DNA of 64,000 nucleotides from Pollenia angustigena (Eukaryota > Arthropoda > Insecta > Diptera > Polleniidae), in the NCBI GenBank assembly GCA_930367215.1, contig OV884059.1, positions 156,176,511-156,240,510 on the forward strand, in the 5' to 3' direction. Positions 1 through 10,977 of this stretch are shown in pieces (within the stretch, counting starts at the first letter, position 1; each line of letters begins with the position of its first letter). The position numbers and the translations under genes were made by a program. Below the pieces are notes generated by a model, which searched no databases, was not told the DNA's origin, and was given only the letters and a program-made list of their open reading frames with translations.

Positions 1-329
1 ACGCTTTTTTGACCGCCTTTTACTCAATGCAAATGGATGAAACGTTGCAGGCATACATATTCCCGATGACAGTACACGAATCCATGGGCGTAGCCAGGAT
101 AAAATCTAGGGGGGCGGGCAAAATTTGTTTTAATGTTCTTTTTAAGAACAGCGTTTGTTAAAAAATTTTTTTTAAATGTTCTTATTATATGTTATCTTTG
201 CATGGAAACAAAATTTAGAATATTTTCAATTATTGTATTTGTATTTATTATTTGCTTCTCTAACACAACAAGGTACAATATCTTCTAAATTACAGCATTA
301 GAATCAGATACGTTATAGGGCATGGTTTG

Positions 330-790
330 CATAAACAATTTTAAACTTAGCATTTAACATTATAAATAAACATTTAACATTTAACATTTAAATTATTTAT
401 GATTTAAGAAATAAAAATAATTAAACATACAATTTAAAACAAACTTATATCTACTTAGGTCCTAAATGTTCTGGTTATTAGCAAAGTGAGTTATTCACAA
501 TTTTTTGAATTTTAATGCTTTGCGGGTGAGTTGTATATCAGTGGGAAGATGGTTCCAGAGGTATATTATGGATATATAAAATTGGTTATAAGAAGCACTC
601 TTGCGAAATCTAAAGGTGCGGATGCTATTGTTTCTTAAGGATGAGGTGAATGTTAACTTGTTGTAGAGATATTAAGGCTCTTTTGTTACTATTATTTTAT
701 GCAAAAAGACTAAACTTTTAAACTTGAGGTAGTCATCAAATCTCTGTAAGCCAAAAATGTAACGCGTGATGTTATTAAATTGTCACTATA
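330..790 (-). pseudogene. LINE ORF2 C-terminus and 3' end
   Basis: Read on the minus strand from about 778 to 495, one frame gives a typical non-LTR retrotransposon C-terminus: RYIFGLQRFDDY, then KFKSLVFLHKIIV, then LWNHLPTDIQL, ending with a stop near 495. One in-frame stop (after 'VTKEP') breaks it. It is followed toward 330 by A+T-rich 3' sequence with a short ATTTAAC iteration. This is the tail of a 5'-truncated jockey/R1-like LINE. The clade cannot be fixed from so little sequence. No function is expected. Confidence 0.75.
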
Positions 791-1129
791 ATAATATTTG
801 TAATGCGAATATATCGAAGTGAACAAATTTAGATATGACAATATTTAAATACTGGAATTCTAATTCTTAATTTTTTTAAATTTGTTTCTGCTTATTCGGA
901 CTAGTGGTTCTCGAGTTATGACAAACAAAAGAGCCTAAAACGTGACAAATTCCCCTATACGATACTTACTAACTTCAAATTAACTTTTAAATTATTTATT
1001 GAGCTACCATGACCAAACTAATGATGCAGAAGTTCTTCTTTTTGGGTCTACTTTCATAAGCAATTATCAGAATTGAGTCCCGAAATCTTGTGTTGTACTG
1101 TGTAATTAAATTAATCTATCTAAGTATAT
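791..1129. other. gene-free A+T-rich stretch
   Basis: No ORF, TIR or RNA gene recognised. It is the target-side flank of the element that starts at 1138. Confidence 0.5.
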
Positions 1130-2025
1130 ATGTATATTAGGGTGGCACTGAAGTGTATGAAAGAAATTTTGTTGCTGAATTTTTAAGAAGCCCAGGTGGA
1201 ATATTGTGCTAATCGGTCTAGACAATAAATATAAAAAGTTTGAGCGAAATCGGAGAACTTTAAGTGCTGCCCCAAAGAGGTCAAAGGTCAAATTTTATTA
1301 AATTCCATATTTTCATTAAGTATTTATATAGAATTTTGGCTGTTTCTTTCTGGCCTGGGGTGAAACTTGTAAAATTTATTCCTTCGTGTGATAAGAATAT
1401 TCAGAAAAACTTTTGAAAAAATTAATCCTCCCATGTCCTGTGGATCAAACAAACCACGGTTTAATATGTGCTACAAACAGTTTGTTTTAAATAAGCTGAA
1501 ATATGTTAATATTTTTTGTGAAAGAAAAGCATCAACCCTTCAATCTTGTTGAAGACAACATGACACATATTCAATATATGTATATTAGGGTGGCACTGAA
1601 GTGTATGAAAGAAATTTTGTTGCTGAATTTTTAAGAAGCCCAGGTGGAATATTGTGCTAATCGGTCTAGACAATAAATATAAAAAGTTTGAGCGAAATCG
1701 GAGAACTTTAAGTGCTGCCCCAAAGAGGTCAAAGGTCAAATTTTATTAAATTCCATATTTTCATTAAGTATTTATATAGAATTTTGGCTGTTTCTTTCTG
1801 GCCTGGGGTGAAACTTGTAAAATTTATTCCTTCGTGTGATAAGAATATTCAGAAAAACTTTTGAAAAAATTAATCCTCCCATGTCCTGTGGATCAAACAA
1901 ACCACGGTTTAATATGTGCTACAAACAGTTTGTTTTAAATAAGCTGAAATATGTTAATATTTTTTGTGAAAGAAAAGCATCAACCCTTCAATCTTGTTAA
2001 AGACAACATGACACATATTGCATAT
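1130..2025. repeat. 448-bp tandem duplication of a transposon end
   Basis: Two copies (about 1130-1577 and 1578-2025) are almost identical; one difference seen is 'gttgaagac' near 1549 versus 'gttaaagac' near 1997. Each copy begins with the TSD octamer ATGTATAT followed by TAGGGTGGCAC, so the duplicated unit includes host target DNA as well as the transposon terminus. The short minus-strand ORFs over both copies are shadows of the duplication. Confidence 0.93.
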
Positions 2026-2231
2026 TGAACTAAATATGAATTAAAAAATGTTTTCATAAAGCATTGTTTGCTAATGCAAATATTTAAAGCATTATTATAT
2101 TATAAGCATGTAATTTGCTAAATTAATAAATTATATAATTTTAAGGATACTTTAGTAATCATCGCTTCTTAAATTTCAAAAAACAAGTTTGTGTTAAATC
2201 TTAAACTTTAGTTAAAAATACAACAAAATTT

Positions 2232-2905
2232 GTGCTGATGTGTGTAACGCCTTAAAATATTGGTCCTAGACCCACCTTAAAGTATACCGATCGTCTTAGA
2301 ATCACTTTCTGAGTCGAACTAACGATGTCCGTCCGGCTGGCTGGCAGGCTGGCTGGCTGTCCATGTAACCTTGTGCGCAAAGTACAGGTCACAATTTTGT
2401 GAGATAATTAGATAAAATTTGGGACAAAGGTTCTTATTGGTACAAGGACTAAGCCTATTGAAAATGGGCCAAATCGTAGGACCACGAGGGAAGATAGGGG
2501 GAAATTTCTTCCTCTCAGAAACTATCAAACCGATTTTAATGAAATTTAAAACATACATAGAACCATATCTTTATGGACACAAAAGGGATGCATTTTTTAA
2601 AAAATAGGACCACGAGGGGAGATAGGGCCAATTTCTGCCTCTCAAACCGATTTTAATGAAATTCAAAACATAGATAGATCCATATCTATATGGACACATA
2701 AGCTATACAGTTGTTTAATAGGACCACAAGGGGAGGTAGGGGGCAATTTCTGCCTCTCACAAACTTTTAAACCGATTTTAATGACTTTTATAAACAGATA
2801 AATCCATATTTATTTGGACATATAAGCATGATGTGTTTTATAATACTGTGGTGTTGGGTATCATATGGTCGGGCTTGACCGACTATACTTTCGTACTTGT
2901 TTTTT
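2232..2905. repeat. dispersed repeat with three ~115-128 bp internal units
   Basis: Starts near 'acgatgtccgtccggctggc' and ends in 'gaccgactatactttcgtac'. Three degenerate units begin at about 2480, 2606 and 2721, each with 'aggaccac(g/a)agggga' followed by 'aaaccgattttaatga'. The terminal motif recurs inverted at 51388-51440. Part of the start ('gacggacatcgtt') recurs inverted near 22120. It is a non-coding high-copy fly-type repeat; I cannot assign a superfamily. Confidence 0.7.
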
Positions 2906-2924
2906 TTTCTTTTTTTTTAATTCC

Positions 2925-3040
2925 CTATGCTTATCCCCGCGAAGCTTGACGCTTGTCCGCAGGAAAGAAACCAGAGTCTCTGGCGGGAATCGAACCCGCA
3001 ACCCAGGGGTTGATAGACTAGCTCACTACTAGCTAGCCCC
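2925..3040 (-). mobile_element. tRNA-derived SINE (head)
   Basis: On the minus strand the sequence contains a perfect pol III B box (GGTTCGATTCC within gggttgcgggttcgattccc, about 2985-3004). About 45 bp upstream is a T-A-G-C-rich A-box-like segment (near 3038-3025). The B box sits in a good T-arm hairpin (GCGGG/CCCGC). A non-tRNA body follows toward 2925. No complete cloverleaf forms, so this is a SINE head and not a tRNA gene. It lies inside the 1138-4497 element. Confidence 0.65.
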
Positions 3041-3088
3041 ATCTTTGGTGGTTTTTTCATGGTAAAATTGCAAAGCTTAATTATTCTT

Positions 3089-3315
3089 GATAAAAACACT
3101 GAAATTTATTGTTGATGGCATAAGCTATTCCTATGCGCATTTCACTGGTTGCTTAGGCTAGATCAGCAGGAAACTTCATCCATAAAGATTTTAGAAAAAC
3201 TAAAGATATTAAACCAAAAAAAACTGTCAAACGTATAAGAATTATAAGCAACAGTTCCACTTGTAACAATATCAAAGCTTAAGCAAAAACATCAACAATA
3301 AACAGTGAGTTTATC
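3089..3315. mobile_element. MITE, GATAAA-n-CACTG family, copy 1
   Basis: About 29-bp imperfect TIRs: GATAAAAACACTG then TTTATTGTTGATG at the left, and the inverse at the right ending at about 3315. A second copy of about 90 percent identity by eye lies at 28965-29193. Isolated ends occur near 7630-7690 and 33560-33600. No coding capacity. The TSD could not be settled. Confidence 0.8.
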
Positions 3316-3499
3316 TCTCCTTACCTTTTAAATTAAAATTTTGTATTCCCAAAAATTATTTTGATCTGTAGAAATTTTAAAAGTTTGCTAGTATTTTTTG
3401 GGAACAATTCCTCCAGAATTAATAAGTTTTTTCGGAATTTCTTCATCTTTATCCAGATTATCTTCTGAGACATTAACTTCCATCTTCGTAACAAACTTG

Positions 3500-3990
3500 G
3501 CTTAAGTTTAAAAATCTATTCTATCATCTAAAAACGAAAAACCTACACATTCTTCATTCAAATAGTAAAGATGGTTAAGAAATTTTGTTATTGCTTTATC
3601 TGCTATATTTTGGTAAATTTTTTGTAAACATTTCTCAAGAGTTCAATGTCGTTTAAAGGAACTTGGTCTGCTTTATCATCTTTAAACAGAATTGCGAATA
3701 TCACTTAACAACAAATCCAGCAGCTTCGATTAAATCTTAAACTTCAATTTCGGTTAACGCAGGAAATTATTTTCGAAAAATAAGTATTTTCAAATAATAA
3801 ATTTTCATCTGGCTAAATGCGTTGCTCCAGGTTCGTAAATTAAATGCCTTTTGGCGGACTTCCTCCTAAGAATATTATTATATTATTATTAGTTCTAAAA
3901 ATTCTTTATAGTCATTGCGTGGAAAGTCTTCTAATAGTTTCTCTTTTGCAAATCTTAAAATGTTATCTCCGTTACCATCTAAAATTTCAT
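3500..3990 (-). pseudogene. transposase-like relic of uncharacterised insect family
   Basis: Minus-strand frames, with several stops and shifts, give FAKEKLLEDFPRNDYKEF, then LELIII, then after a shift GGSPPKG, and further on FLNHLYYLNEECVGFSFL followed by TKMEVNVSEDNLDKDEE. From memory of insect genomes this order (DYKEFLEL..IFLGG.PPRG, later HLWYL.EE.VG..FFD) belongs to a family usually deposited as uncharacterised proteins. It is probably the transposase of the element that contains it. It is a relic: no ORF longer than about 40 codons remains. Confidence 0.5.
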
Positions 3991-4497
3991 TGAATTTTGA
4001 ATATGACGATCCTGTCAAAAAACCATCCTGTGACTTTTTGCTAGTTTTAAATAATTTGTATCAATATTTTCAGAGCATTGCACTAAATTATGTAATATAC
4101 CCATTATTAAAAATAAAAAAACTAGCATTAATTTTAACCCAATATAAAATAGGCTAATATTCTTAAACTTGTTTTTTTTTTTTTTTAACTTGCTGAATAT
4201 AAAATTTTGCGTTTAAGAAATCGTGTAATTTTGTCCCTTATAAGCTCAGAAGGGTTATTTTTCCATAAAATATTTACAAAATATTCTAACCACCCTTCAT
4301 AAAATTAATGAAAACTTTTCGTGCCAATCCAAGTACAACCAAGAAAATTCCTAATGAAAATATAGAATTCACTTAAATTTGACCTTAAACCTCTTTGGGG
4401 CAGCACTTAAAGTGGTCCCATATTGCTGAATAATATTCCGCCTGGGCATTTGCGAAAATCGAAAGTTGAAATTTCGGTGCCACCCTAATGTATATAT

Positions 4498-4915
4498 ACT
4501 AGCTGTTCGGTCCCGGCGCTGCTCGGGATTTTCTAAATAAAAAAATAGTTAAATACTAGAGAATTTTGTTAATAACTTAACCCCAGCGCTATCTACCGAG
4601 TCAAAATTTTATCAGGAAACTTATTTTTGTTTAATAAATATATTTTGTGACTTTCAGCCGCAGCATTAAATCTACTCTTCAGAGTTTTCAATATTTCCTT
4701 ATGATTCTTATGCCCAATGGAATAAAGCAAACGCACCTAAGATGCGATCTTGATGAGGGCACTGTAGGCTAAACTTCGATGCATTTCTTTTAAGGTTTGC
4801 TCCAAAAACATCACATGCCTGTAGGACGGAAATGCCACTCAGCTGGCTTTCCAAATATAAGATTTGAGAAGCTACTTTTGTTTTTAAAATGTGTACGAGC
4901 TCCGTCTGAAACGTA
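4498..4915. other. gene-free stretch with GC-rich repeat end
   Basis: Begins with the TSD and then 'ctagctgttcggtcccggcg', which resembles the start of the repeat at 32278 (ctagcttaacccggtgcg). The minus-strand ORF near 4708-4992 matches nothing I recognise and is probably chance. Confidence 0.4.
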
Positions 4916-5224
4916 CACAGAGAAAACAGATTCGTGATCACAACCGAATTTGGCGCCAATCGAATTTGTCGGTTGCATGTACTATCACACAATTCGGTTT
5001 CAATTACTGAAAATTTCGTTGCTTAGCATAATAGGTTTGATAGCAACATTTGAATTTTAGTACACTATCAGTCATAACAACAGATATTGTTAGTTGTTAG
5101 TATGATTATTAGAAACAAAATTGTGCTTATACCCGAATAAATGATAGGTGGAACTGAATTAACACATAATTGGTGTTCATAACAAGAGATTTGATTGTCG
5201 TTATCAATTTATTTTTTTTAACCG

Positions 5225-5545
5225 GCCAAATGTAGCCCATAAGGGGCAAGGACTTGTCCAAAGGTAATCTCAATGAATGGAAAAAATGGGTTATTTTACA
5301 GTACGATGTCCTAGGGCAGGACCATATAACCCAGCTTGCATTACAAAGGGGAAGTCTTAAAACTACTCCATGGTATACTCCAGAGGATTAGTTTTGAAAT
5401 CGTTTCAAAACGAAAACATGTCGTTAAAAAACGAAGACATGTCGTTTCATTGCAAATTCTTTTTAATAATGACATGGTTCATACTTGCACTACATTGGAC
5501 CAGTCCAGGATCAAAATGGATCAAGAAGTCCAATATAATTTGCAG
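5225..5545 (+). repeat. dispersed repeat, copy 1 (inverted copy at 60683-60957)
   Basis: Matches the inverse of 60683-60957 over about 270 bp. Shared landmarks are 'ctagggca', 'ggagtagttttaaaactac' in related form, and the doubled 'gaaaacatgtcgtt / gaagacatgtcgtt'. The plus-strand ORF over it carries no known domain. An A+T-rich poly-A/T zone with ACAT microsatellites follows to about 6360. Confidence 0.75.
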
Positions 5546-5559
5546 GGTATAAAAAATAA

Positions 5560-6360
5560 TACATACATTCATACATACATATGTATGTACGTGTATATGT
5601 TCATACCAATAAGAAAATGTAAATTACTTACCCCTATTTATTAAGTTTTTCACATTTTCAATTTTTGGCCGCAAATATATTTTTTAAATATAATATTTAA
5701 AATTAATTTAATCTATCAAATGTTTTGACAGAAAATTTAGTAAGCAATTGGGGCTTTTAACTATTTATCAAGGATCGGAAAATGTTTTTTTATTTTGTTT
5801 CTAAAAAAATATTTATTGTGCAAGTTTAAAAAATTCTACATTTTACAGAAAACAAAAAATTTCTAAAATAGTTTTGAAAAAAAAGCTGTCGAAAAAAATA
5901 AATAAAATAAAGTTTTTGATATAAAACGTTTTCTTAAAAACATAAAATAAAGTTTTTAAAATAAAACGTTTTCTTAAAAACATAAAAAAACAAAAACAAA
6001 ATAATTATATTTAAGCATTGTCATAAAAATTTCATTCTTCAAAACAAATTTCAATAAAATTTATGAAGAGGTTTCTGAGAATACATACATACATATTTCA
6101 TTTTTAAAAAATACATACATAGAAAAAAAAATTCTAAAAAAAACGTTTTAAAAAATATTTTTCAACAAAAAAAAAAGTTTTTTGAAAATTTGTATTTGTT
6201 TTTTTTTTACAAAAAAAGTTTTTGCTATTTTTTGAAACTATAAATTTTGTTTTCAAAGAAAATGTTTTTTTTCTTTTTCGTTTAAATTTTAAACACAGAA
6301 AAACAATATTCTTTTTTTCACACACAAAAATTTTTTATTTAAAAAATAAAATTTAATTTT
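5560..6360. other. low-complexity A+T-rich tract
   Basis: ACAT/ATGT simple repeats near 5565-5600 and 6080-6120, and long A and T runs. A ~30-bp direct repeat ('aaaataaagtttttgatataaaacg' type) occurs at about 5905 and 5943. No gene. Confidence 0.6.
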
Positions 6361-6925
6361 GTGTTTTCCGTTCGTAAAATCCGGTCCTTGCTATTTATTG
6401 GTTGTGAATTCCGAATAATTATATTTTCATTTGAATCTATTCCAACAATCAATAATTAGCTGCAATAAATGAATAATCATATTACAAAATTTATTGACGA
6501 AAGCAAATTATTGATTGCAATGACCAATATTCAGTATTGCCCTATATTAAATTCGGTTGTGATTCTAACCATTTGTTCTAATTTTTAGAACTTAATTAAA
6601 TTAGTTATCATAACTGATAAAAGAATTGAAGGAATCATATTTCAGTTGGAACATCATTTTTATAATCAAGAGAATTAAAAATCAGTTAGAACTATACATT
6701 TTTAATAGTTGCAATAATAAATCATGTTACTTGATCAATATTTTATTACTGCAACCGTTTCCCAACCAATTTGTTTTCTGTGTGTAGTATACTTTCTCTA
6801 CTGTAACTTTAAATCTAAGATAATATAGTATTATCTTCTTTAATAAATTGCAACGATAGCATGTTTCAAATCGTCGAATATTATTGCCATTCATTTTTGT
6901 TCCAGTTTTTCATCTTTTTGCATAA

Positions 6926-7838
6926 GGGGGATTTCATGTCAAGTGACCCAATGTTGAAATCGATGTCCTTGGATTTGGATGGAATTTGCACCAAGGTTAG
7001 TCCTATTGGATAGTAGTTTAGACACAAATTTTCAACAGTATCGGTCTAAAAGTTTCTGAGTTAGTGGGGGTCAAAGTTTGACATTTTGGCCATACAGGTG
7101 TTCCTTCTTATCCATGTAACTTATTACCTATTGGTGTTAGCAAAATTTGTCCCAAGTAGCTTCGATAGCTATTTGATCCATATTTTGAAAAAATTTTTTT
7201 TGTTTTTTTTTGCTTGAAAAAGCTTCCCGCCCACACTGTCACACGTGCGACAAGGAGCTTACCGTCACCCACATCCTAGACGAATGCAACAGCTATAACT
7301 CTGCCCGTTCAAACATATTCGGGTCTGTTAAGCCTTCCCATCTTCTCCAGGACTTATCCGATACGAACATTAAACTTATATATAAATATATATTAAATAT
7401 TAACATGCTTAATAAAATCTAATTACCTATTAACCTCCGGGCCGAAAGCCATAGCTGCTAGTGCCCTTACCTCTTTTAATTAGTATTATTAATTGTATTT
7501 GTATTACTAATAAATAAATAAATAAATAAATAAGTTACATGGATAAGAAAGAACACCTGTATGGCCAAAATGTCAAACTTTGACCCCCACTAACTCAGAA
7601 ACTTTTAGACCGATCTTGGTTTCCTGATGATCTGGCCTAAGCAACCAGTGAAATGCGCATAGAAGCTAGCTTTCCCTCAACAATAAATTTCAGTGTATTT
7701 ATCAAATATGAAAAATTGGGAATTTAGCACGTCATACAAAAATCTTAATAATAAAGAAAATGCATCTTGTTGGTGCAAATTTCATCCAAATCGGAGTACA
7801 TCGATTTCAAAATTGGGTCACTTGACATGAAATCCCCC
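6926..7838. mobile_element. long-TIR MITE split by a LINE tail
   Basis: The left arm (6926-about 7195) starts GGGGGATTTCATGTCAAGTG. The right arm (about 7535-7838) is its inverse, with shared 'tcaaagtttgacattttggc' and 'ttagcaaaatttgtccc' blocks. TA lies just outside both ends. Part of the right arm carries a foreign GATAAA-family MITE fragment (7625-7690). A related element occurs at 22290-22700. No coding capacity. Confidence 0.8.
7205..7533 (+). pseudogene. 5'-truncated LINE, ORF2 C-terminal Cys/His segment
   Basis: The frame at 7210-7422 reads KASRPHCHTCDKELTVTHIL then DECNSYNSARSNIFG. The C-x2-C..H..C pattern is typical of the C-terminal end of I/jockey/R1-type LINE polyproteins. It ends in a TAAA-type simple repeat (7504-7533), as expected for a target-primed insertion 3' end. 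It interrupts the MITE at 6926-7838 and so is younger than it. Confidence 0.7.
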
Positions 7839-7865
7839 ATATGCTAAAAATTAAAAAATATTTGT

Positions 7866-8018
7866 CTTGAGTAACAAAACATTTATTTTGATGTATGTAG
7901 ATATCCCACTCTCATCCTATTAAGCGACCAAAAAGCTCTTAAAGGAAAAGACCTAAGTTTTCTTTTGAGCAAAAAAGGGCACATTTTTATAGATGGGAAA
8001 AGGGTAAATACCCAATTG
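7866..8018 (-). pseudogene. LINE ORF2 relic, 3' segment (piece 3 of 3)
   Basis: Minus-strand reading NWVFTLFPSIKMCPFLLKRK then SFPLRAFWSLNRM continues the LINE that breaks off at 9416 across the hAT insertion. Joined by eye across the hAT, 'NRIIRYVFGL' lies directly upstream. A+T-rich 3' sequence follows to about 7866. Confidence 0.6.
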
Positions 8019-8026
8019 GTAATATT

Positions 8027-9407
8027 CAGGGAAACCACAAATATGCAATTGCATGTTTTTCCTTGTGCGACCAAAGAAGGCAAAAGCAATTTATCTGTTT
8101 TAGAACTTTTTATGAATTTTGGCATCGATTCGTTAGTGCATTTTTCTGCATATTTTACCCGTTGCTGCATATTTTTGTAAAAAGTGCATTTTTGCAGCAT
8201 TTTTTAAGTTTTTAGCGCATATTTTAACTTTTTGAAGCATATTTTGATAATTGCTTAATTTTTTTTATTTTTACACTAATTTAACCCAAGGCGAATTTAT
8301 TTATGGCTGCAAGGGCAAATTCACAATTTTTTTATATTAGGTTTAGGTCAAGGCGAATTCATGCAAACGGTGGTGTCGATACTACAACAAGTAACAACAC
8401 TAAAAACATAACAATGTTTTTTTTTTGTTGCTTTTGTTGGTCGATATGTCAAAAACAGAAGTAACTTTTGACATTCCTCTCTCTTATTAAGAAAAAAAAG
8501 TAGCACAGCTGTGCTTTCAACGCCACCTGAAATATTAATTCGCCTTGGTTTACGTTTTGTTTGTCAGTGATGTTTATTTTTTGTTTATATTTTGCACTTG
8601 TGAATTCGCCTTTGCTGTTGCACCACGTTTTAATATCTTTTTAAACTTTCAAACGTCATACAAAGGATTTTTTTTCTTTTTGGTTTCATTTAAAAATTAT
8701 TAAAATATTAAAATCTACTGGGGCCTGAAAGCAATTTAATATCTAATTATTTCAGTCAATACTGAACGAATCGCAATTATTTTTTCAGTGTTGTAAAGCA
8801 TTCATTTGAGTTTCACTATACTAAAAAAATAATTTCGAATCGTTCAGTATCGACTGAAATAATTAGGTATTAAATTGCTTTCGAATCGAGAAAGTACTTT
8901 ATCACGACTGCCAGAATTAGGCCCCTGGTCTCACACTTGTTGAGCAGTACGCAATATTAACGAAGACTGTTGAAAATATTAACAAGATGGAGGATTGCAA
9001 TGCAAAGCATAAACTTTAAACTAAACTTCAACAAATTATTTCAAAAAACGAAGGTTAAAAGTCTATGTAAAAATTTTACTAAAGAAGCTAATGCTTCTGC
9101 TTCAAAAGAAGTTTTGAAATATAATGTTCAAGAATCGTTATCTTTTAAATATGCTTCTATTACATCAGTCGACGTTAAACGCACATTTTCAATGTATAAA
9201 AGTCAATTCAGATGTAATAGACAACGTTTTTTATTTAAAAGTTTAAGTCAATATTTTGTTATTTATTGCAATAACAATTACCAATAAGACTTTGCCTTTT
9301 TTAATCTTTAATTTTAATTCCATGATTGTTGGTTTTTTTTAGGGCATATTATTAAGAGTTTTTAGAGCATATTTTCAAGTTTTTACTGCATATTTCTGGT
9401 TTCCCTG
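8027..9407 (+). mobile_element. hAT transposon, internally deleted (TSD GTAATATT)
   Basis: The ends are CAGGGAAACCA..., inverted at 9407 (TGGTTTCCCTG). A perfect 8-bp TSD GTAATATT lies at 8019-8026 and 9408-9415. Both subterminal zones carry many copies of GCATATTTT or close variants (about 8110-8260 and 9340-9395), probably transposase-binding repeats. Most of the transposase is deleted; only the C-terminal dimerisation region remains at 8970-9287. A ~60-bp-arm hairpin sits at 8728-8884. The element lies inside a minus-strand LINE. Confidence 0.93.
8970..9287 (+). pseudogene. hAT transposase C-terminal dimerisation domain fragment
   Basis: A 105-codon frame. Residues about 70-104 read FKYASITSVDVKRTFSMYKS followed by QFRCNRQRFLFKSLSQYFVI then YCN, the hAT C-terminal dimerisation motif (S-V-D/E-R-x-F-S-x-Y-K ... 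N-R-R/H). The upstream catalytic domain (the D-D-E region) is missing, so this cannot be an active transposase. The start codon is arbitrary. It lies between two hAT termini with a perfect TSD. Confidence 0.8.
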
Positions 9408-9415
9408 GTAATATT

Positions 9416-9952
9416 AAACCAAAAACATAACGAATAATTCTATTAAAAATAACCTTAAATTTATCTAGTACATAATTACCTGCGCCCGCAAAGACTTCCA
9501 AACAGTATAGAATATGTGGCATTCAACCGCCACAGGCAAGTAAATATTTAGAGAATACAGTATTTTCTAGACAAATGATACCCGAGACGAAAGGTAATTA
9601 ATAGGAGGAGAACAATTTAACAAGTTATCAATAACGACCCCTAGACATTTAATTTTGTCGACAAAAATAAAAGGAAAACCGTCAAGAGTGATGTTTGTAT
9701 TATTTGTCTCAAATCCAAATCCCATCACTTTCGTTTTAACACGGTTCACGCTTAATCCATTGTCATGAGCCCATGTAACCACCTCACGAATCCCATAATT
9801 ATGACCCTCCTCCAACACTTTGAGGAACTCAGCATCAGAATAACAAACAAATTGTACATCATCAGAATAGACGAAGGGCTTACAGGAGACGCCATTAAAT
9901 ATCTCTAACAGGAGATCTATCATAAAGGTAAGATTCAATAAGTTAACAGGCG
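9416..9952 (-). pseudogene. LINE reverse transcriptase relic (piece 2 of 3)
   Basis: Minus-strand frame with FVYSDDVQFVCYSD: the RT active-site box, with Y-S-D-D in place of the usual F/Y-A-D-D. It continues NGLSVNRVKTKVMGFGF and KIKCLGVVID, then LDKFKVIFNRIIRYVFGL up to the hAT junction. The first ~11 residues of the longer frame (9953-9986) come from the adjoining Transib terminus and are not LINE. The palm segment between the finger region and the YSDD box is deleted. Jockey/I-like; dead. Confidence 0.85.
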
Positions 9953-9991
9953 CACAGTAGCGCCCGTAGAGCAAACGAGGTTGCAAAAATC
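9953..9991 (+). repeat. Transib left TIR, RSS-like (heptamer, 23-bp spacer, nonamer)
   Basis: Heptamer CACAGTA (9953-9959), a 23-bp spacer, then GCAAAAATC (9983-9991), which matches the V(D)J nonamer ACAAAAACC at 7 of 9 positions. Heptamer/nonamer layout in Transib TIRs is established knowledge; the spacer length here was counted directly. Confidence 0.88.
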
Positions 9992-10592
9992 AAAATTTTC
10001 ATGAGCACCGACGAAGTTTTGAATAAACTCATGTTATAGGAAACTTTTCAACGATTTCAAATCTGCCACTCTTAATAATATCACATTTTTAGTTTAGAAG
10101 ATATAGCCGTTCAAAGTTGACCGACTTTCGGTTTTCAAAAAAACACACAATTTTTAGTAAATTTGTTGCGATTTCAGGTGTAATATCACGAAAAATAGGT
10201 AACGAATCGCCTTATTTTTTGTTTGTATTGATTGATGCATTTATTAAATGTGTAATGATAAAAAAAAAATGAACTGTTTGCTTTGTGTTTCTCCTGGTAA
10301 ATCACTATTTAAAAACTATCCGTTTTTTCACTATTTTTCAACTTTGACGGAAAATAACAAAAATCTATATTTTTCTATATTTGCCATATTTGCAAAATCT
10401 GTTCTTTGATTATTTCTTTACATAATTCAAAAATTTTATCTGCCCGTACGTGCCCGTTTGGCTTCTAGAGGTAAAAAAGGTTAAAAAGACATGGTTGCAG
10501 AAATTGTATGACAGTAGTTTGATCTAAAATCTAAAAAAACTACTCATTGAAATTAGCAGGTACGTACCTCACTTAAACAATACTTTGGCGTA

Positions 10593-10890
10593 CAAATGGT
10601 CAAGAACAATATTGACTACAGGTAGGCACAAATCTTATTTGGACACGTGCATAATATCAAAATTGCATTATTCAGCCTAATTCCATTTGTATGCAGGGAA
10701 CAGGTAAATTTTTCGGCATGGTAGCATAAGCCTATATATTGCAAATGGTCAAGAACAATATTGACTACAGGTAGGCACAAATCTTATTTGGACACGTGCA
10801 TAATATAAAAATGCATTATTCAGCCTAAATCCATATGTATGTAGGGAACAGGTACATTTTTCGGCATGGTAGCATAAGCCTATATATTGC
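10593..10890 (+). repeat. 149-bp tandem duplication in Transib 5' region
   Basis: Two copies, 10593-10741 and 10742-10890, begin 'caaatggtcaagaacaata' and end 'gcctatatattg'. They differ at a handful of bases. They lie 90-385 bp upstream of the transposase ATG, so they may be a promoter or enhancer duplication, or simply non-coding slippage. Confidence 0.9.
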
Positions 10891-10977
10891 AAAATAAGCA
10901 TAATGCCTGGATTAGTCTACGACTGAAAGTTGGCGCAACAATTACTGAAACCATTAAACAATTTAAGTACTGAAAAC

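Larger units (their letters stand above)
1138..4497 (-). mobile_element. TIR transposon with 8-bp TSD ATGTATAT (TAGGGTGGCAC ends)
   Basis: The left end reads TAGGGTGGCACTGAA and the right end is its inverse. Similarity between the two ends runs about 190 bp inward, including the shared block 'aagtgctgccccaaagagg'. The direct repeat ATGTATAT lies at 1130-1137 and 4498-4505. An 8-bp TSD with TAGGG-type ends fits the hAT/P-like group, but the relic protein inside (3500-3990) is not a recognisable hAT transposase. Other cargo: a 448-bp tandem duplication of the left end, a dispersed-repeat block, a SINE and a MITE. The superfamily is left open. Confidence 0.85.
4916..6784. mobile_element. possible TIR element (CACAGAGAAAACA ends)
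   Basis: The left end CACAGAGAAAACAGATT (4916) pairs with an inverted CACACAGAAAACAAATT at 6784. Both ends are flanked by TA. The interior is A+T-rich and non-coding and holds another dispersed repeat at 5225-5545. The short TIR and dinucleotide TSD make this a tentative call. Confidence 0.35.

Noticed and set aside
60..130. hAT terminus ('tgggcgtagccagg')
   Set aside because: A similar word occurs in many insect hAT ends and near 22860 and 45246, but no partner end or TSD is visible in the window.
2925..3040. Functional tRNA gene
   Set aside because: A good B box and T-arm are present, but no acceptor stem closes and the sequence continues into a SINE body.
9567..9986. 139-codon minus-strand ORF as a single gene
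   Set aside because: Its first ~11 codons come from the Transib TIR; the rest is a LINE reverse-transcriptase relic. It is an accidental fusion across an insertion junction.
10930..10977. TTG at 10930 as transposase start
   Set aside because: A eukaryotic gene would use ATG; the next in-frame ATG is 10978. The open 16 codons upstream are probably untranslated or part of an upstream exon.
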